A DNA stretch of 50,815 bases. It comes from Clostridium polynesiense. GTDB taxonomy: Bacteria; Bacillota; Clostridia; Clostridiales; Clostridiaceae. A program made the translations under genes and the position numbers. The stretch is taken from positions 1 through 50,815 of the forward strand of contig NZ_CCXI01000049.1 in assembly GCF_000820705.1 (NCBI RefSeq), given 5' to 3'. The notes beneath the pieces were generated by a model. That model saw nothing but the letters and a program-made list of their open reading frames with translations. It was not told where the DNA came from and ran no database searches. The stretch's first letter is position 1. Each line of letters starts with the position of its first letter. Positions 17,452-27,030 of the stretch are shown here, piece after piece.

Positions 17452-19257
17452 ATGCAAAGCGATAGACAAAAACACATAAGAAACTTTTCCATAGTAGCAC
17501 ATATAGATCATGGTAAGTCTACACTTGCAGATAGACTCCTTGAGACCACAGGAACTCTCACCCAAAGAGAAATGGAAGCACAAGTGCTTGATAACATGGA
17601 CTTGGAGAGAGAAAGAGGAATTACCATAAAGTCTCAAGCGGCAAGGCTTGTTTATAGAAGAAAAAATGGCGAAGAATATATGTTGAATCTTATAGATACT
17701 CCTGGACATGTAGATTTTAACTATGAAGTTTCAAGAAGTTTAGCTGCTTGTGAAGGAGCTATATTAGTAGTGGATGCTACACAGGGAATACAGGCACAAA
17801 CCCTGGCAAACTGTTATCTTGCTTTAGATAATGACTTGGAAATAGTGCCGGTTATAAATAAAATAGATCTTCCCAGTGCCAGACCTGAAGAAATTAAGCA
17901 GGAAATTGAAGATGTTATAGGAATAGAGGCGTCTGATGCTCCTCTAATATCCGCTAAGGCTGGATTAAATATAGTGGATGTATTAGAGGCTGTTATAGAG
18001 AAAATTCCTGCTCCTACCGGTGACGAGGAAGCTCCTTTAAGAGCGCTGATATTCGATTCTTATTACGATAGCTATAAAGGAGTAGTAAGCCACTTAAGGA
18101 TTAAAGAAGGAAAGCTTAAGGTAGGTACAGAAATTAAGCTGATGGCCACAGGCAAGGTATATGAAGTTACCGAATGCGGTGTTTTTACACCAAGTATGAT
18201 GCCTATCCAGGAGCTTAGAGCAGGTGATGTAGGCTATGTTACAGCATCTATTAAAAATGTCAGCGATGCAAGGGTAGGAGATACTATTACAGATGCAAAG
18301 AATCCTGCCTCTGAAGCGCTTCCTGGATATAAACCTGCAATCCCAATGGTGTTTTCAGGGATATATCCAGTAGATGGAGCAAAATATGAAGAATTAAAAG
18401 AAGCTATAGAAAAGCTCCAGATAAATGATGCTGCTCTTTCCTTTGAACCTGAAACCTCCATTGCACTAGGTTTTGGCTTTAGATGCGGATTTTTAGGGTT
18501 ATTACATATGGAGATTATACAGGAGCGTATTGAAAGAGAATTTAACCTGGATATTATTACTACAGCACCTTCGGTTATTTATAAGATAATTAAAACCAGT
18601 GGAGAAGTAATAGAATTAACCAATCCTACTAATATGCCTCCTATGACAGAAGTTGATTACATGGAGGAACCGGTGGTTAAAGCATCAATTATTACTCCTA
18701 CTGAATATGTAGGAGCGGTAATGGATTTGTGCCAGGGAAGAAGAGGAACTTTCAAGGATATGCAGTATATTGAGCAGACCAGAGCTGTATTAAATTATGA
18801 TATTCCTCTCAATGAAATAATTTATGACTTTTTCGATGCCTTAAAATCCAGAACAAGAGGCTACGCTTCTCTGGATTACGAGCTTAAGGGCTATGTAACC
18901 AGCAAGCTTGTGAAGCTTGATATATTATTAAACGGAGAGGTTGTGGATGCTCTTTCCATGATAGTACCTGAAGAAAGAGCCTATAGCCGAGGAAGAGGAA
19001 TAGCGGAAAAATTAAAAGAAATAATTCCCAGACAGCTTTTTGAAATACCGATACAGGCAGCTGTAGGTTCAAAAGTTATTGCAAGGGAAACTGTAAAAGC
19101 TCTTAGAAAAGATGTTCTTGCTAAATGCTACGGCGGTGATATATCTCGTAAGAGAAAGCTTTTAGAAAAACAGAAGGAAGGTAAGAAGAGAATGAGACAG
19201 ATAGGCTCGGTGGAAATTCCTCAAGAGGCATTTATGTCTGTTCTTAAAGTAGATTAA
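17452..19257 (+). CDS. lepA: elongation factor 4 (LepA)
   Basis: A 601-residue translational GTPase that acts on stalled or mistranslocated ribosomes. G motifs are complete: [10 protein letters not shown] (G1), GITIKSQAA (G2), DTPGHVDF (G3), NKIDLP (G4) and SAKAG (G5). The LepA-specific C-terminal domain ends with [20 protein letters not shown]. Length is typical. The ATG 17452 has only a weak purine stretch before it, and an in-frame stop upstream prevents a longer protein. hemW follows 30 bases later, a very common pair. Confidence 0.97.
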   Translation: MQSDRQKHIRNFSIVAHIDHGKSTLADRLLETTGTLTQREMEAQVLDNMDLERERGITIKSQAARLVYRRKNGEEYMLNLIDTPGHVDFNYEVSRSLAACEGAILVVDATQGIQAQTLANCYLALDNDLEIVPVINKIDLPSARPEEIKQEIEDVIGIEASDAPLISAKAGLNIVDVLEAVIEKIPAPTGDEEAPLRALIFDSYYDSYKGVVSHLRIKEGKLKVGTEIKLMATGKVYEVTECGVFTPSMMPIQELRAGDVGYVTASIKNVSDARVGDTITDAKNPASEALPGYKPAIPMVFSGIYPVDGAKYEELKEAIEKLQINDAALSFEPETSIALGFGFRCGFLGLLHMEIIQERIEREFNLDIITTAPSVIYKIIKTSGEVIELTNPTNMPPMTEVDYMEEPVVKASIITPTEYVGAVMDLCQGRRGTFKDMQYIEQTRAVLNYDIPLNEIIYDFFDALKSRTRGYASLDYELKGYVTSKLVKLDILLNGEVVDALSMIVPEERAYSRGRGIAEKLKEIIPRQLFEIPIQAAVGSKVIARETVKALRKDVLAKCYGGDISRKRKLLEKQKEGKKRMRQIGSVEIPQEAFMSVLKVD

Positions 19258-19287
19258 TAAATTAATTTAATTTCAGGAGGATTTGTT

Positions 19288-20421
19288 ATGGAAACTAAAG
19301 CGCTTTATATCCATATACCTTTTTGCAGCAAAAAGTGCTATTATTGCGACTTCCCATCCTTCTGCGGTAAAGGTCATCTCACTAAAAATTATATAGATGC
19401 TTTAAATCAGGAGATAATTACTAAAGCCTCGGATTTTAAAATAGCAACAATATTTATAGGTGGGGGAACTCCCACCTTTTTAAGTTGTGAGGAAATAGCA
19501 TCTCTTGGAAAAATAATAAATAAGTTAAATATAATAAAGGATTATGAATTTACCGTAGAATGCAATCCGGGAACTCTCAATAGAGAAAAGCTTCAGGCTT
19601 TAAAGGATATAGGGGTTAACAGATTAAGTATAGGACTCCAGTCTACCCATGATTATCACCTTAAATCCATAGGAAGGATACATAACTATGAGGAATTTAA
19701 GGACAACTATTATTTAGCAAGAGAAATGGGGTTTGATAATATTAATGTAGATTTGATTTTTGCCCTTCCAAATGAAACTTTAGAAGAATGGGAAAATGAT
19801 CTTAAAGAAGTGGTGGATATTAATCCGGATCATGTTTCCTGCTATAGTCTGATTATAGAAGAAGGAACTCCCTTTTACACACTTTATCATGACGGGAAAC
19901 TGACTCTTCCTGATGAAGATACGGAAAGAGAAATGTACAGGAGTACTAAGAAAATACTTACAAAAGCAGGATACCATCAATATGAAATATCTAATTTTTC
20001 AAAAGATCAGAAAGAATGCAGACATAATTTAGTTTACTGGGATTTAAAGGATTATATTGCTTGCGGTACAGGAGCTCATTCCTATGTTAATGGTGTAAGA
20101 TATAAGAATGCCGGGACCATAGAAGAGTATATAAGACTGATAAAAGCAAAAGGTAATGCCTTCGTTGAAGAGCATAAAAACTCCAAAGAAGAAGATATTG
20201 AGGAGTTTATTTTCATGGGCATGAGAAAAACTCAGGGTATAAGCAAATTAGAATTTAAAAATAGATTTGGAATAAAAATAGAAGATTTATATGTAAGTGT
20301 ATTATTAAAGTATGAAAAAGAAAAACTAATAAAGAACACTAAAGAGAGGGTGTATTTTACAGAAAGAGGAATAGAATTGTCTAATACAGTACTTACAGAT
20401 TTTATTTTAGATAAGGAATAG
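19288..20421 (+). CDS. hemW: radical SAM protein HemW
   Basis: A 377-residue member of the coproporphyrinogen dehydrogenase-like family, now known as the haem chaperone HemW. The radical SAM cluster ligands are Cys13, Cys17 and Cys20 in CSKKCYYC. FIGGGTPTFLS and the C-terminal winged-helix region follow. HemW lacks the fourth N-terminal Cys and the extension of true HemN, as here. It is usually misnamed oxygen-independent coproporphyrinogen III oxidase. AGGAGG lies 8 bases before the ATG. It sits between lepA and the hrcA promoter. Confidence 0.93.
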   Translation: METKALYIHIPFCSKKCYYCDFPSFCGKGHLTKNYIDALNQEIITKASDFKIATIFIGGGTPTFLSCEEIASLGKIINKLNIIKDYEFTVECNPGTLNREKLQALKDIGVNRLSIGLQSTHDYHLKSIGRIHNYEEFKDNYYLAREMGFDNINVDLIFALPNETLEEWENDLKEVVDINPDHVSCYSLIIEEGTPFYTLYHDGKLTLPDEDTEREMYRSTKKILTKAGYHQYEISNFSKDQKECRHNLVYWDLKDYIACGTGAHSYVNGVRYKNAGTIEEYIRLIKAKGNAFVEEHKNSKEEDIEEFIFMGMRKTQGISKLEFKNRFGIKIEDLYVSVLLKYEKEKLIKNTKERVYFTERGIELSNTVLTDFILDKE

Positions 20422-20523
20422 AGAAAATAAAAGTTTTAAAGAGATTATCCAAGTATTTTAAAGACAAATTCAATTATAACTATTCCTTAGTATTATTTGG
20501 CTAATAATGTTTATATGTTTGAA

Positions 20524-20592
20524 TTGACAAAGATTTTTATTCAAGTTATATTTAAATCGTAGTCGTTAGCACTCATTAAGAGTGAGTGCTAA
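20524..20592 (+). promoter_or_regulatory. sigma-A promoter with CIRCE operator for the hrcA-grpE-dnaK operon
   Basis: TTGACA (20524-20529), 17 bases, TATATT (20547-20552). Then a perfect CIRCE element, TTAGCACTC-N9-GAGTGCTAA, at 20566-20592, 16 bases before the hrcA ATG. HrcA binds CIRCE and represses the operon; heat titrates the GroE-dependent repressor. The operator covers the expected transcript start and leader. Every base of both arms matches the consensus. Confidence 0.96.
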
Positions 20593-20608
20593 TAAATGAG
20601 GTGATGAT

Positions 20609-21640
20609 ATGGAAATTGATGATAGAAAAATTAAAATTCTTCATGCCATTATTAATGACTATATCTTTACCGGTGAACCGGTAGGCTCAAGAACCATTGC
20701 AAAAAAGTATGATTTAGGAGTCAGCTCTGCCACTATCAGAAATGAGATGGCAGATTTAGAAGATATGGGATATATAGAACAGCTTCACACCTCTTCAGGA
20801 AGAAAGCCATCAGATAAGGGCTATAGATTATATGTTGATAAACTTATGAAGATTAAGCAGCTGCCTAAAGAAGAGGAAATAATGATTAAGGAATACTTAA
20901 TTAATGCGGCTTTATTTGAAGTGGATAAAATCGTTAAGCAGGCAAGTGCTTTATTATCAGAACTTACAAAGCTTACCTGCATTGTAAAATCTCCTTCAGT
21001 GAAAAAGAGCTGTGTGAAAGCATTGCAGCTTCTAGGTATTGATAAAAATTCAGTGCTTATGGTCTTGGTTACAGACTCAGGACTTATTAAAAATAATATT
21101 ATTAAAGTAGAAAAAGTTCCTTCTGCTTCCCAGCTTTTAGTTTTAAGCAATGTGCTTAATGACAAACTTAAGGACTTATCAGTGGAAGAAATAAATCTAG
21201 CGGTAATAAGTAATCTGAAAAAATATGCCCAAGGTTATGATGAATTATTTAACTCTATACTTTCAGCCTTGTACGAAACATTGATTCATTCAGATATAGC
21301 CGATATCCACATGGAAGGAACTACTAATATATTTAATTATCCTGAATACAATGATATATCAAAAGCTAGAGAGTTTCTTTCCCTTATATATAATAAGGAC
21401 ACAATGACCTCTCTTCTTAATGTAAGAGATGACATTTCCATAAAGATTGGAGAGGAAAACTTCATTAAGGAAGCTAAAGACTGCAGCTTTATTTCTGCAG
21501 TATATAGACTTGGTGACAGACCTTTAGGTACTATTGGTCTCATAGGTCCAACTAGAATAGACTATTCTAGGGTAACCAGTATAATGCTTGAGGTAATAAC
21601 TGAATTAAATATGCTGTTAAAAAACGGCCTTGAAGACTAG
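20609..21640 (+). CDS. hrcA: heat-inducible transcription repressor HrcA
   Basis: A 343-residue repressor of class I heat-shock genes. The N-terminal winged helix reads ILHAIINDYIFTGEPVGSRTIAKKYDLG as a conserved block (about residues 10-40), followed by SSATIRNEMADLEDMGYIEQLHTSSGR. The C-terminal part has the GAF-like dimerisation domain ending GTIGLIGPTRIDYSRV. GAGGTGAT precedes the ATG. It is the first gene of the operon and is autoregulated through the CIRCE element directly upstream. Length and order are standard for Clostridia. Confidence 0.97.
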   Translation: MEIDDRKIKILHAIINDYIFTGEPVGSRTIAKKYDLGVSSATIRNEMADLEDMGYIEQLHTSSGRKPSDKGYRLYVDKLMKIKQLPKEEEIMIKEYLINAALFEVDKIVKQASALLSELTKLTCIVKSPSVKKSCVKALQLLGIDKNSVLMVLVTDSGLIKNNIIKVEKVPSASQLLVLSNVLNDKLKDLSVEEINLAVISNLKKYAQGYDELFNSILSALYETLIHSDIADIHMEGTTNIFNYPEYNDISKAREFLSLIYNKDTMTSLLNVRDDISIKIGEENFIKEAKDCSFISAVYRLGDRPLGTIGLIGPTRIDYSRVTSIMLEVITELNMLLKNGLED

Positions 21641-21682
21641 AGGCTGATCACATAATAAGAGAGATGAGGTGTTGTAATAGCA

Positions 21683-22318
21683 ATGGAGGAAATTAATAAG
21701 AACAAAAACATTAATAATGATGAAGAAATTCCTTCAGAAAAGGAAGAGATAAACATCAATGAGGATGAGAAAAAGGAAGCTAATAACGGAGAATCATGGC
21801 AGCAGGAGGAAGTACTTGAAGATTCTGAATTTGAGGAAGTAAATGAAGATGATAATTTAATATCTATTAATAAGAATCTCAAGGATGAAAATAATAAATT
21901 GAAAAGTGAAATTAATGCTTTAAAAGATAGACTCTTAAGATTGAATGCAGAATATGATAACTACAGAAAAAGGACAGTAAAGGAAAAAGAAGGAATATAT
22001 ACTGATGCAGTTGAAGATGTTTTAAAAACCCTGCTGCCTGTACTGGATAATTTAGAAAGAGCTGTTTCTGTAGATGGAGATGTAGAGGATCTGAAAAAGG
22101 GAGTAGAGCTTACTATTAAACAATTTCAGGATTCTTTAGAAAAGCTGGGGGTAGAAGAAGTTGATACAGATAATGGATTTGACCCCAATTTCCATGAAGC
22201 AGTAATGCATATAGAAGATGACACTTATGGAGAAAATGTTGTAGCTGAAGTATTCCAAAAGGGATACAAAAAGGGTTCAAAAGTTATAAGATACAGCATT
22301 GTTAAAGTTGCAAATTAA
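21683..22318 (+). CDS. grpE: nucleotide exchange factor GrpE
   Basis: A 211-residue GrpE, which releases ADP from DnaK. The first 70 residues are very acidic and low-complexity. A coiled coil follows (about 75-115, LKDENNKLKSEINALKDRL), then the beta domain with LPVLDNLERAV, FDPNFHEAVMHIED and VAEVFQKGYKKGSKVIRYSIVKV. The ATG 21683 follows GAGGTG with somewhat long spacing. It lies 42 bases after hrcA and 30 before dnaK, in the CIRCE-controlled operon. All landmarks are present. Confidence 0.96.
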   Translation: MEEINKNKNINNDEEIPSEKEEININEDEKKEANNGESWQQEEVLEDSEFEEVNEDDNLISINKNLKDENNKLKSEINALKDRLLRLNAEYDNYRKRTVKEKEGIYTDAVEDVLKTLLPVLDNLERAVSVDGDVEDLKKGVELTIKQFQDSLEKLGVEEVDTDNGFDPNFHEAVMHIEDDTYGENVVAEVFQKGYKKGSKVIRYSIVKVAN

Positions 22319-22348
22319 TTAATTTTTTTATTTGAGGAGGAAACTTAA

Positions 22349-24197
22349 ATGGCAAAAGTAATAGGAATTGACTTAGGAACAACAAATTCATGTGTAGCGG
22401 TGATGGAAGGTGGAGACCCTGTAGTTATAGCTAACTCAGAAGGATCAAGAACAACTCCTTCAGTTGTTTCCTTTCAGGCAAATGGTGAGAGATTAGTAGG
22501 TCAGGTTGCAAAAAGACAGGCAATAACAAATCCTGATAAAACAATTCTTTCAACTAAGAGACACATGGGAACAAATCATAAAGAAGTAATTGATGGAAAA
22601 GAATATACACCACAAGAAATATCAGCAATGATACTTCAAAAAATAAAAGCTGATGCTGAAGCATATTTAGGAGAAACAATAACTCAAGCAGTTATCACTG
22701 TACCTGCATATTTTAATGACAGCCAGAGACAGGCAACAAAAGATGCTGGTAAAATCGCAGGGCTTGAAGTACTTAGAATTATAAATGAACCAACAGCAGC
22801 TTCTCTTGCGTATGGTATAGATAAAACTGAAACAAATCAAAAAATATTAGTTTACGACCTTGGAGGCGGTACTTTTGACGTATCCATCCTGGAGCTTGGT
22901 GATGGAGTCTTCGAAGTTAAATCGACAAACGGAGATACAAAGCTAGGCGGAGATGATTTCGATGAAAAAATAATGAATTATATAGCAGATGACTTTAAAG
23001 CTCAATATGGAATTGATTTAAGAAATGATAAAATGGCTCTTCAAAGATTGAAAGAAGCTGCAGAAAAAGCTAAGATAGAACTTTCATCCTCTACTCAGAC
23101 TTCTATAAATCTGCCATTTATAACTGCAGATGCTACAGGTCCAAAACACGTTGACATGACTCTTACAAGAGCTAAATTTAACGAGCTTACTCATGATTTA
23201 GTACAAAGAACTATTGAACCTATGAGAAAGGCTTTACAAGATGCAGGTCTTTCAATGAATGAAATAGATAAAATAGTGCTTGTAGGAGGATCCACCAGAA
23301 TTCCAGCAGTTGTTGAGGCTGTTAAAAACTTTACAGGAAAAGAGCCTTCTAAAGGTGTAAATCCTGACGAATGTGTAGCTATTGGTGCTGCTATTCAGGC
23401 GGGTGTATTAACTGGTGAAGTTAAAGACATTCTTCTTCTTGATGTTACACCTTTAACATTAGGAATAGAAACTTTAGGAGGTATTGCAACTCCATTAATA
23501 GAGAGAAACACAACTATTCCTACAAGAGAGTCAGGTTTTCTCCACTGCAGCAGATGGTCAGACTTCTGTTGAAATTCATGTTGTTCAGGGAGAAAGACAG
23601 ATGGCAGCAGATAACAAAACTCTTGGAAGATTCACTCTTTCAGGTATAGCTCCAGCACCAAGAGGAATTCCTCAAATAGAAGTTACTTTTGATATAGACG
23701 CTAATGGTATAGTAAATGTTTCAGCTAAGGATAAAGGCACAGGTAAGGAAGCAAATATAACCATAACTGCTTCAACAAACTTAACTGATGATGAAATAGA
23801 TAAAGCTGTTAAAGAAGCTGAAAGATTTGCTGAAGAAGATAAGAAGAGAAAAGACTCTATTGAAATTAAAAATAATGCTGAGCAGGTAGTATACCAAACA
23901 GAAAAAACATTGAAAGATTTAGGAGACAAAGTATCTGCTGAAGATAAAGCTAAGATAGAAGCAAAAATGGAAGAAGTTAAGAAGATAAAAGACAGTGATG
24001 ATTTAGAAGCTATTAAAAAAGCAACTGAAGAATTAACACAGGAATTCTATGCTGTATCATCAAAGATATATGCAGAAGCAAACCCACAGGGAGGTCAGGG
24101 CTTTGATCCTAATAACGGAAACATGGGCGGAGAGCAGGCACCTCAGGACGATAATGTAGTGGATGCAGATTTTAAAGTGGATGATGAAAATAAATAA
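22349..24197 (+). CDS. dnaK: chaperone DnaK (Hsp70), frame broken once
   Basis: DnaK binds exposed hydrophobic segments in an ATP cycle run by DnaJ and GrpE. The ATPase domain is complete: [56 protein letters not shown]. The frame breaks at 23531-23535. Codons run TCA, then a lone G, then GTT TTC TCC. Restoring CA (TCA CAG GTT) gives [21 protein letters not shown], the normal start of the substrate-binding domain. The rest ends with the acidic [13 protein letters not shown] tail. Total length would be about 616 residues. AGGAGG precedes the ATG. A 2-base loss in a CACA repeat of an essential-type gene suggests a sequence error. Confidence 0.93.
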
Positions 24198-24231
24198 TTG
24201 TCGCAGTAAGTTACTTCTGATATAATATTGC

Positions 24232-24263
24232 AGGGGAAGGCAAAACTCGTCTTCCCCTTTTTA
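24232..24263 (+). terminator. terminator-like hairpin between dnaK and dnaJ
   Basis: AGGGGAAG (24232-24239) pairs with CTTCCCCT (24251-24258) around an 11-base loop and is followed by five T in a row. It should lower read-through from dnaK into dnaJ. Attenuation here would keep DnaJ below DnaK levels. Confidence 0.75.
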
Positions 24264-24289
24264 CAGTAAAAATGTAGGTGGTGAAATGG

Positions 24290-25432
24290 ATGGCAAAAAA
24301 GGATTATTATGAAATTCTTGGACTAGAAAAAGGTGCTAGTGATGATGAGATAAAGAAAGCCTTTAGAAAGCTAGCGATTAAATACCATCCGGATAAGAAT
24401 TCTGGTGATAAAGAGGCTGAAGAAAGATTTAAAGAAATTAATGAAGCCTACCAGGTATTAAGTGATCCTCAGAAAAAGGCTCAATATGATCAATTTGGAA
24501 CTGCAGATTTTGATTCAAGTGGCTTTGGCGGATTTAACGGAGGATTTGACTTTTCCGATATGGGTGGATTTGGAGATATATTTGATTCCTTTTTCGGAGG
24601 AGGTTTCGGAGGAGGAAGAAAGAGAAACGGTCCTGAAAGAGGAAGCGATCTTGAATATAATTTAAACCTTTCCTTTGAAGAAGCGGTTTTTGGAGTGGAG
24701 AAAGATATAAGCATTACTAGAAATGAAACCTGTGAAACCTGTAGAGGAAGCGGTGCTAAACCAGGAACTAATGCTAGAACCTGTGATAAATGCAGCGGCT
24801 CAGGGCAGATAAGGGTTCAACGAAACACTCCTTTAGGAAGCTTTGTTTCAACTACCACTTGTGATAAGTGCGGCGGAAAGGGTAAGGTTATTGATTCACC
24901 GTGCCACACCTGCCATGGAAAGGGTAAGGAAAGAAAGCATAGGAAGATCAATGTGAAAATTCCTGCAGGTGTAGACAGCGGAAATATAATTCCTTTAAGA
25001 GGTCAGGGAGAGCATGGAAATAATGGAGGTCCTCCTGGAGATTTATATATAAGAATCAGCGTATCTCCTTCTAAGGTTTTTAAAAGAAAGGGTTTTGACA
25101 TTTATATAGATAGTAATATCAGCATGGCTAAAGCTGCTTTAGGTACAGAAATTACCGTTCCTACCGTAGATGGGGATGTAAAATACACTGTACCAGCGGG
25201 AACTCAATCCGGCACTTTATTCCGATTAAGAGGGAAGGGAGTCCCTAAGGTAAATTCCAGCGGCAGAGGAGATCAATACGTCAATATAGTAGTAGATATA
25301 CCTAAATCCTTAAATGAAAAGCAAAAAGAAGCTTTGAAGCTGTTTATGGAGGCTTCAGGAGAAAGCCACGAAGACCATAAAGAAGGAAAAGACAAAAAGG
25401 GATTTATAGATAAGATATTTGGCAACAAGTAA
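24290..25432 (+). CDS. dnaJ: chaperone DnaJ (Hsp40, type I)
   Basis: A 380-residue co-chaperone. The J domain has [16 protein letters not shown] and the HPD triad in KYHPDKN (near residue 33). A Gly/Phe-rich linker follows (about residues 75-110). Four zinc-binding CxxCxGxG repeats begin at [24 protein letters not shown] and CHTCHGKG. The C-terminal substrate-binding domain ends at a terminator. I chose ATG 24290, after AGGTGGTG. The frame could extend to GTG 24278, but that overlaps the Shine-Dalgarno. Expressed from the CIRCE operon through the hairpin before it. Confidence 0.96.
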   Translation: MAKKDYYEILGLEKGASDDEIKKAFRKLAIKYHPDKNSGDKEAEERFKEINEAYQVLSDPQKKAQYDQFGTADFDSSGFGGFNGGFDFSDMGGFGDIFDSFFGGGFGGGRKRNGPERGSDLEYNLNLSFEEAVFGVEKDISITRNETCETCRGSGAKPGTNARTCDKCSGSGQIRVQRNTPLGSFVSTTTCDKCGGKGKVIDSPCHTCHGKGKERKHRKINVKIPAGVDSGNIIPLRGQGEHGNNGGPPGDLYIRISVSPSKVFKRKGFDIYIDSNISMAKAALGTEITVPTVDGDVKYTVPAGTQSGTLFRLRGKGVPKVNSSGRGDQYVNIVVDIPKSLNEKQKEALKLFMEASGESHEDHKEGKDKKGFIDKIFGNK

Positions 25433-25457
25433 GAGGCAGGTTACTGCCTCTTTTTTG
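25432..25457 (+). terminator. intrinsic terminator of the hrcA-dnaJ operon
   Basis: AGAGGCAG (25432-25439) pairs with CTGCCTCT (25444-25451) around GTTA, then a run of T. It begins within the dnaJ stop codon. Confidence 0.88.
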
Positions 25458-25639
25458 TGTGAAGGAAAATTGTTCTCTGGCTAAATAAAATTTTTTTAAA
25501 TATTTAGGAATCTTTTCACCCTTTAGATAATAGTATATATTTAGATGCAATTTTATAGAAAATATAGAAAGGATAACTACACAGCTTATATGCTGTTAAT
25601 TTAAGAGATAAATATTATTATAAAAGGGAGGAGTTAATT

Positions 25640-25822
25640 ATGATAATTAAAAGTATTATGTTCAAAAGAGATGAAAATTCAAGATGGGAGAAAGGTCTTT
25701 CTATAGAAGATGCAAATAATGATGAAAAGCTCTTATTCCTGGATAAGGATTTAAACGTTATGGGAATGACTATCTATGATAGCGTAGACACGAATAAATA
25801 TAAAATGATAGTTAACTTATAA
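25640..25822 (+). CDS. hypothetical protein, 60 residues
   Basis: I do not recognise it. A short soluble protein, MIIKSIMFKRDENSRW to YKMIVNL, rich in Asp, Lys and Asn, with no membrane segment or known motif. It is plausible because GGGAGGAG lies 7 bases before the ATG and the frame uses codons like its neighbours. It stands alone, about 200 bases after dnaJ and before the DUF2975 gene, inside an apparent insertion between dnaJ and prmA. Confidence 0.5.
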   Translation: MIIKSIMFKRDENSRWEKGLSIEDANNDEKLLFLDKDLNVMGMTIYDSVDTNKYKMIVNL

Positions 25823-25965
25823 AAAGTCTATTAATATAGAAGTATTACTAATATAATTCTTATAAGTAACACTTAATTTGTTGTTTATAAAGAGCTTGTT
25901 CTCAAGCAGGCCATATATTCATGAGTATCATATTCCTAAGCAATAAAAATATGTTGAAAAATGAT

Positions 25966-26003
25966 ATAATATTATTGATACTCGATAATATTATAGGTAT
26001 AAT
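25966..26003 (+). promoter_or_regulatory. promoter with twin palindromic operator for the DUF2975/HTH pair
   Basis: TTGATA (25975-25980), 17 bases, TATAAT (25998-26003). The 10-base self-palindrome ATAATATTAT occurs twice, at 25966-25975 and 25985-25994, centre to centre 19 bases. One copy touches the -35 box and the other fills the spacer. This is the arrangement expected for a dimeric repressor blocking polymerase. The HTH protein two genes downstream is the obvious candidate for autoregulation (inference). Confidence 0.6.
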
Positions 26004-26038
26004 TAATTATATAACATATTTTTAAGGAGAAAATATTT

Positions 26039-26515
26039 ATGAGTACTAACTTTTTAAAGGTTTCTTTATTATCCTTTTTATATTTATCCTTAGCAGTATC
26101 CGCTATAGTAACTATAGGTGTCTTTATAATGTCTATATCATTACTAATATCAGATTTTAATTTTTCTATGATGTTATATTCATCATTAGGTACAGGGTAT
26201 ATTTTTAATTATTTTATAATAATTAGAAAATTAATAGCAATAATTAAAACTACGTATATAACTCCATTTGTACTTGACAACGTAAAGAGTTTTAAAATTA
26301 TAGGATGTTGTTTAGGCATCAATAGCATTTTTGAATTTATTACTGGATATAAAGGTAGTAAAAATACTGGAATTATACACATTTTTCAAACTGAGGCTGG
26401 AGCGATAACACCCACTATGATTGTATGTCTTATTTCAGCATTAATGTGTTTTGTCATCGCTGAGGTATTTGATAAAGCTATAAAAATAAAAGAAGATAAT
26501 GACTTAACTATATAG
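26039..26515 (+). CDS. DUF2975 family membrane protein
   Basis: A 158-residue protein with four predicted membrane helices (about residues 8-35, 43-65, 85-105 and 125-147). The pattern fits DUF2975 (B. subtilis YoaS-like) proteins, which are almost always encoded next to a small Cro/C1-type regulator, as here. The ATG 26039 follows AAGGAGA. Function is unknown; the pair is sometimes considered a membrane sensor with its cytoplasmic DNA-binding partner. Thirteen bases separate it from the HTH gene, so they are cotranscribed. Composition is more AT-rich than the flanking heat-shock genes. Confidence 0.8.
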   Translation: MSTNFLKVSLLSFLYLSLAVSAIVTIGVFIMSISLLISDFNFSMMLYSSLGTGYIFNYFIIIRKLIAIIKTTYITPFVLDNVKSFKIIGCCLGINSIFEFITGYKGSKNTGIIHIFQTEAGAITPTMIVCLISALMCFVIAEVFDKAIKIKEDNDLTI

Positions 26516-26528
26516 AGGAAGTAAACAT

Positions 26529-26744
26529 ATGACTATTATAATTAATTTAGATGTAATGATGGCAAAAAGAAAAGTAGCGCTAAAAGATTTAGCAAATCAA
26601 ATAGATATTACAAATGCCAATTTATCTATATTGAAAAATAATAAAGCTAAGGCTATTAGATTTTCTACTTTAAATGAAATATGCAAAGCCTTAAACTGTC
26701 AGCCCGGTGATATACTTGAATATATCGAAGAAGATGTAGATTAG
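26529..26744 (+). CDS. small XRE-family HTH regulator (YozG-like)
   Basis: A 71-residue DNA-binding protein, almost entirely one helix-turn-helix domain: ALKDLANQIDITNANLSILKNNKAKAIRFSTLNEICKAL is the conserved core (here split as residues 18-36 and 37-56), then CQPGDILEYI. This is the HTH_26/YozG type paired with DUF2975 proteins. GAGGAAG precedes the ATG. It probably represses its own promoter through the twin palindromes at 25966-25994. No kinase or other partner lies nearby, so the signal is unknown. Confidence 0.88.
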   Translation: MTIIINLDVMMAKRKVALKDLANQIDITNANLSILKNNKAKAIRFSTLNEICKALNCQPGDILEYIEEDVD

Positions 26745-26813
26745 TATTTTTTTATAAAATCATTACTTAGTAAAATCAAATGGTTTCATTGTATTAAGTA
26801 AATATAGAATGCT

Positions 26814-26844
26814 GTAAAAAGGAGGGGAGCTCCCTCCTTTTTAC
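26814..26844. terminator. terminator after the DUF2975/HTH pair
   Basis: GTAAAAAGGAGGG (26814-26826) pairs perfectly with CCCTCCTTTTTAC (26832-26844) around GAGCT. It is a strong 13-bp stem with A and T tracts inside the stem, usable in both directions. The rest of the gap to prmA holds no gene that I can see. Confidence 0.85.
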
Positions 26845-27030
26845 ATATAATTAAAAGTTAAATATCAAATATTAGATGGAGAATAGTATCATAAAAAACT
26901 GCTGAAATTTACGAGGAAAAGTGATAATATAATAAGCGATGCAGTATATAAAACAAAAATTATTGGAAAAAACTTAGGTAAAAGTGTAAAATATACTGTT
27001 AGTTAAAACAATAAGAGAGGAATGAATTCA

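Noticed and set aside
24462-24665. 67-codon + strand frame inside dnaJ
   Set aside because: It is an out-of-frame reading of the repetitive Gly/Phe-rich region of dnaJ.
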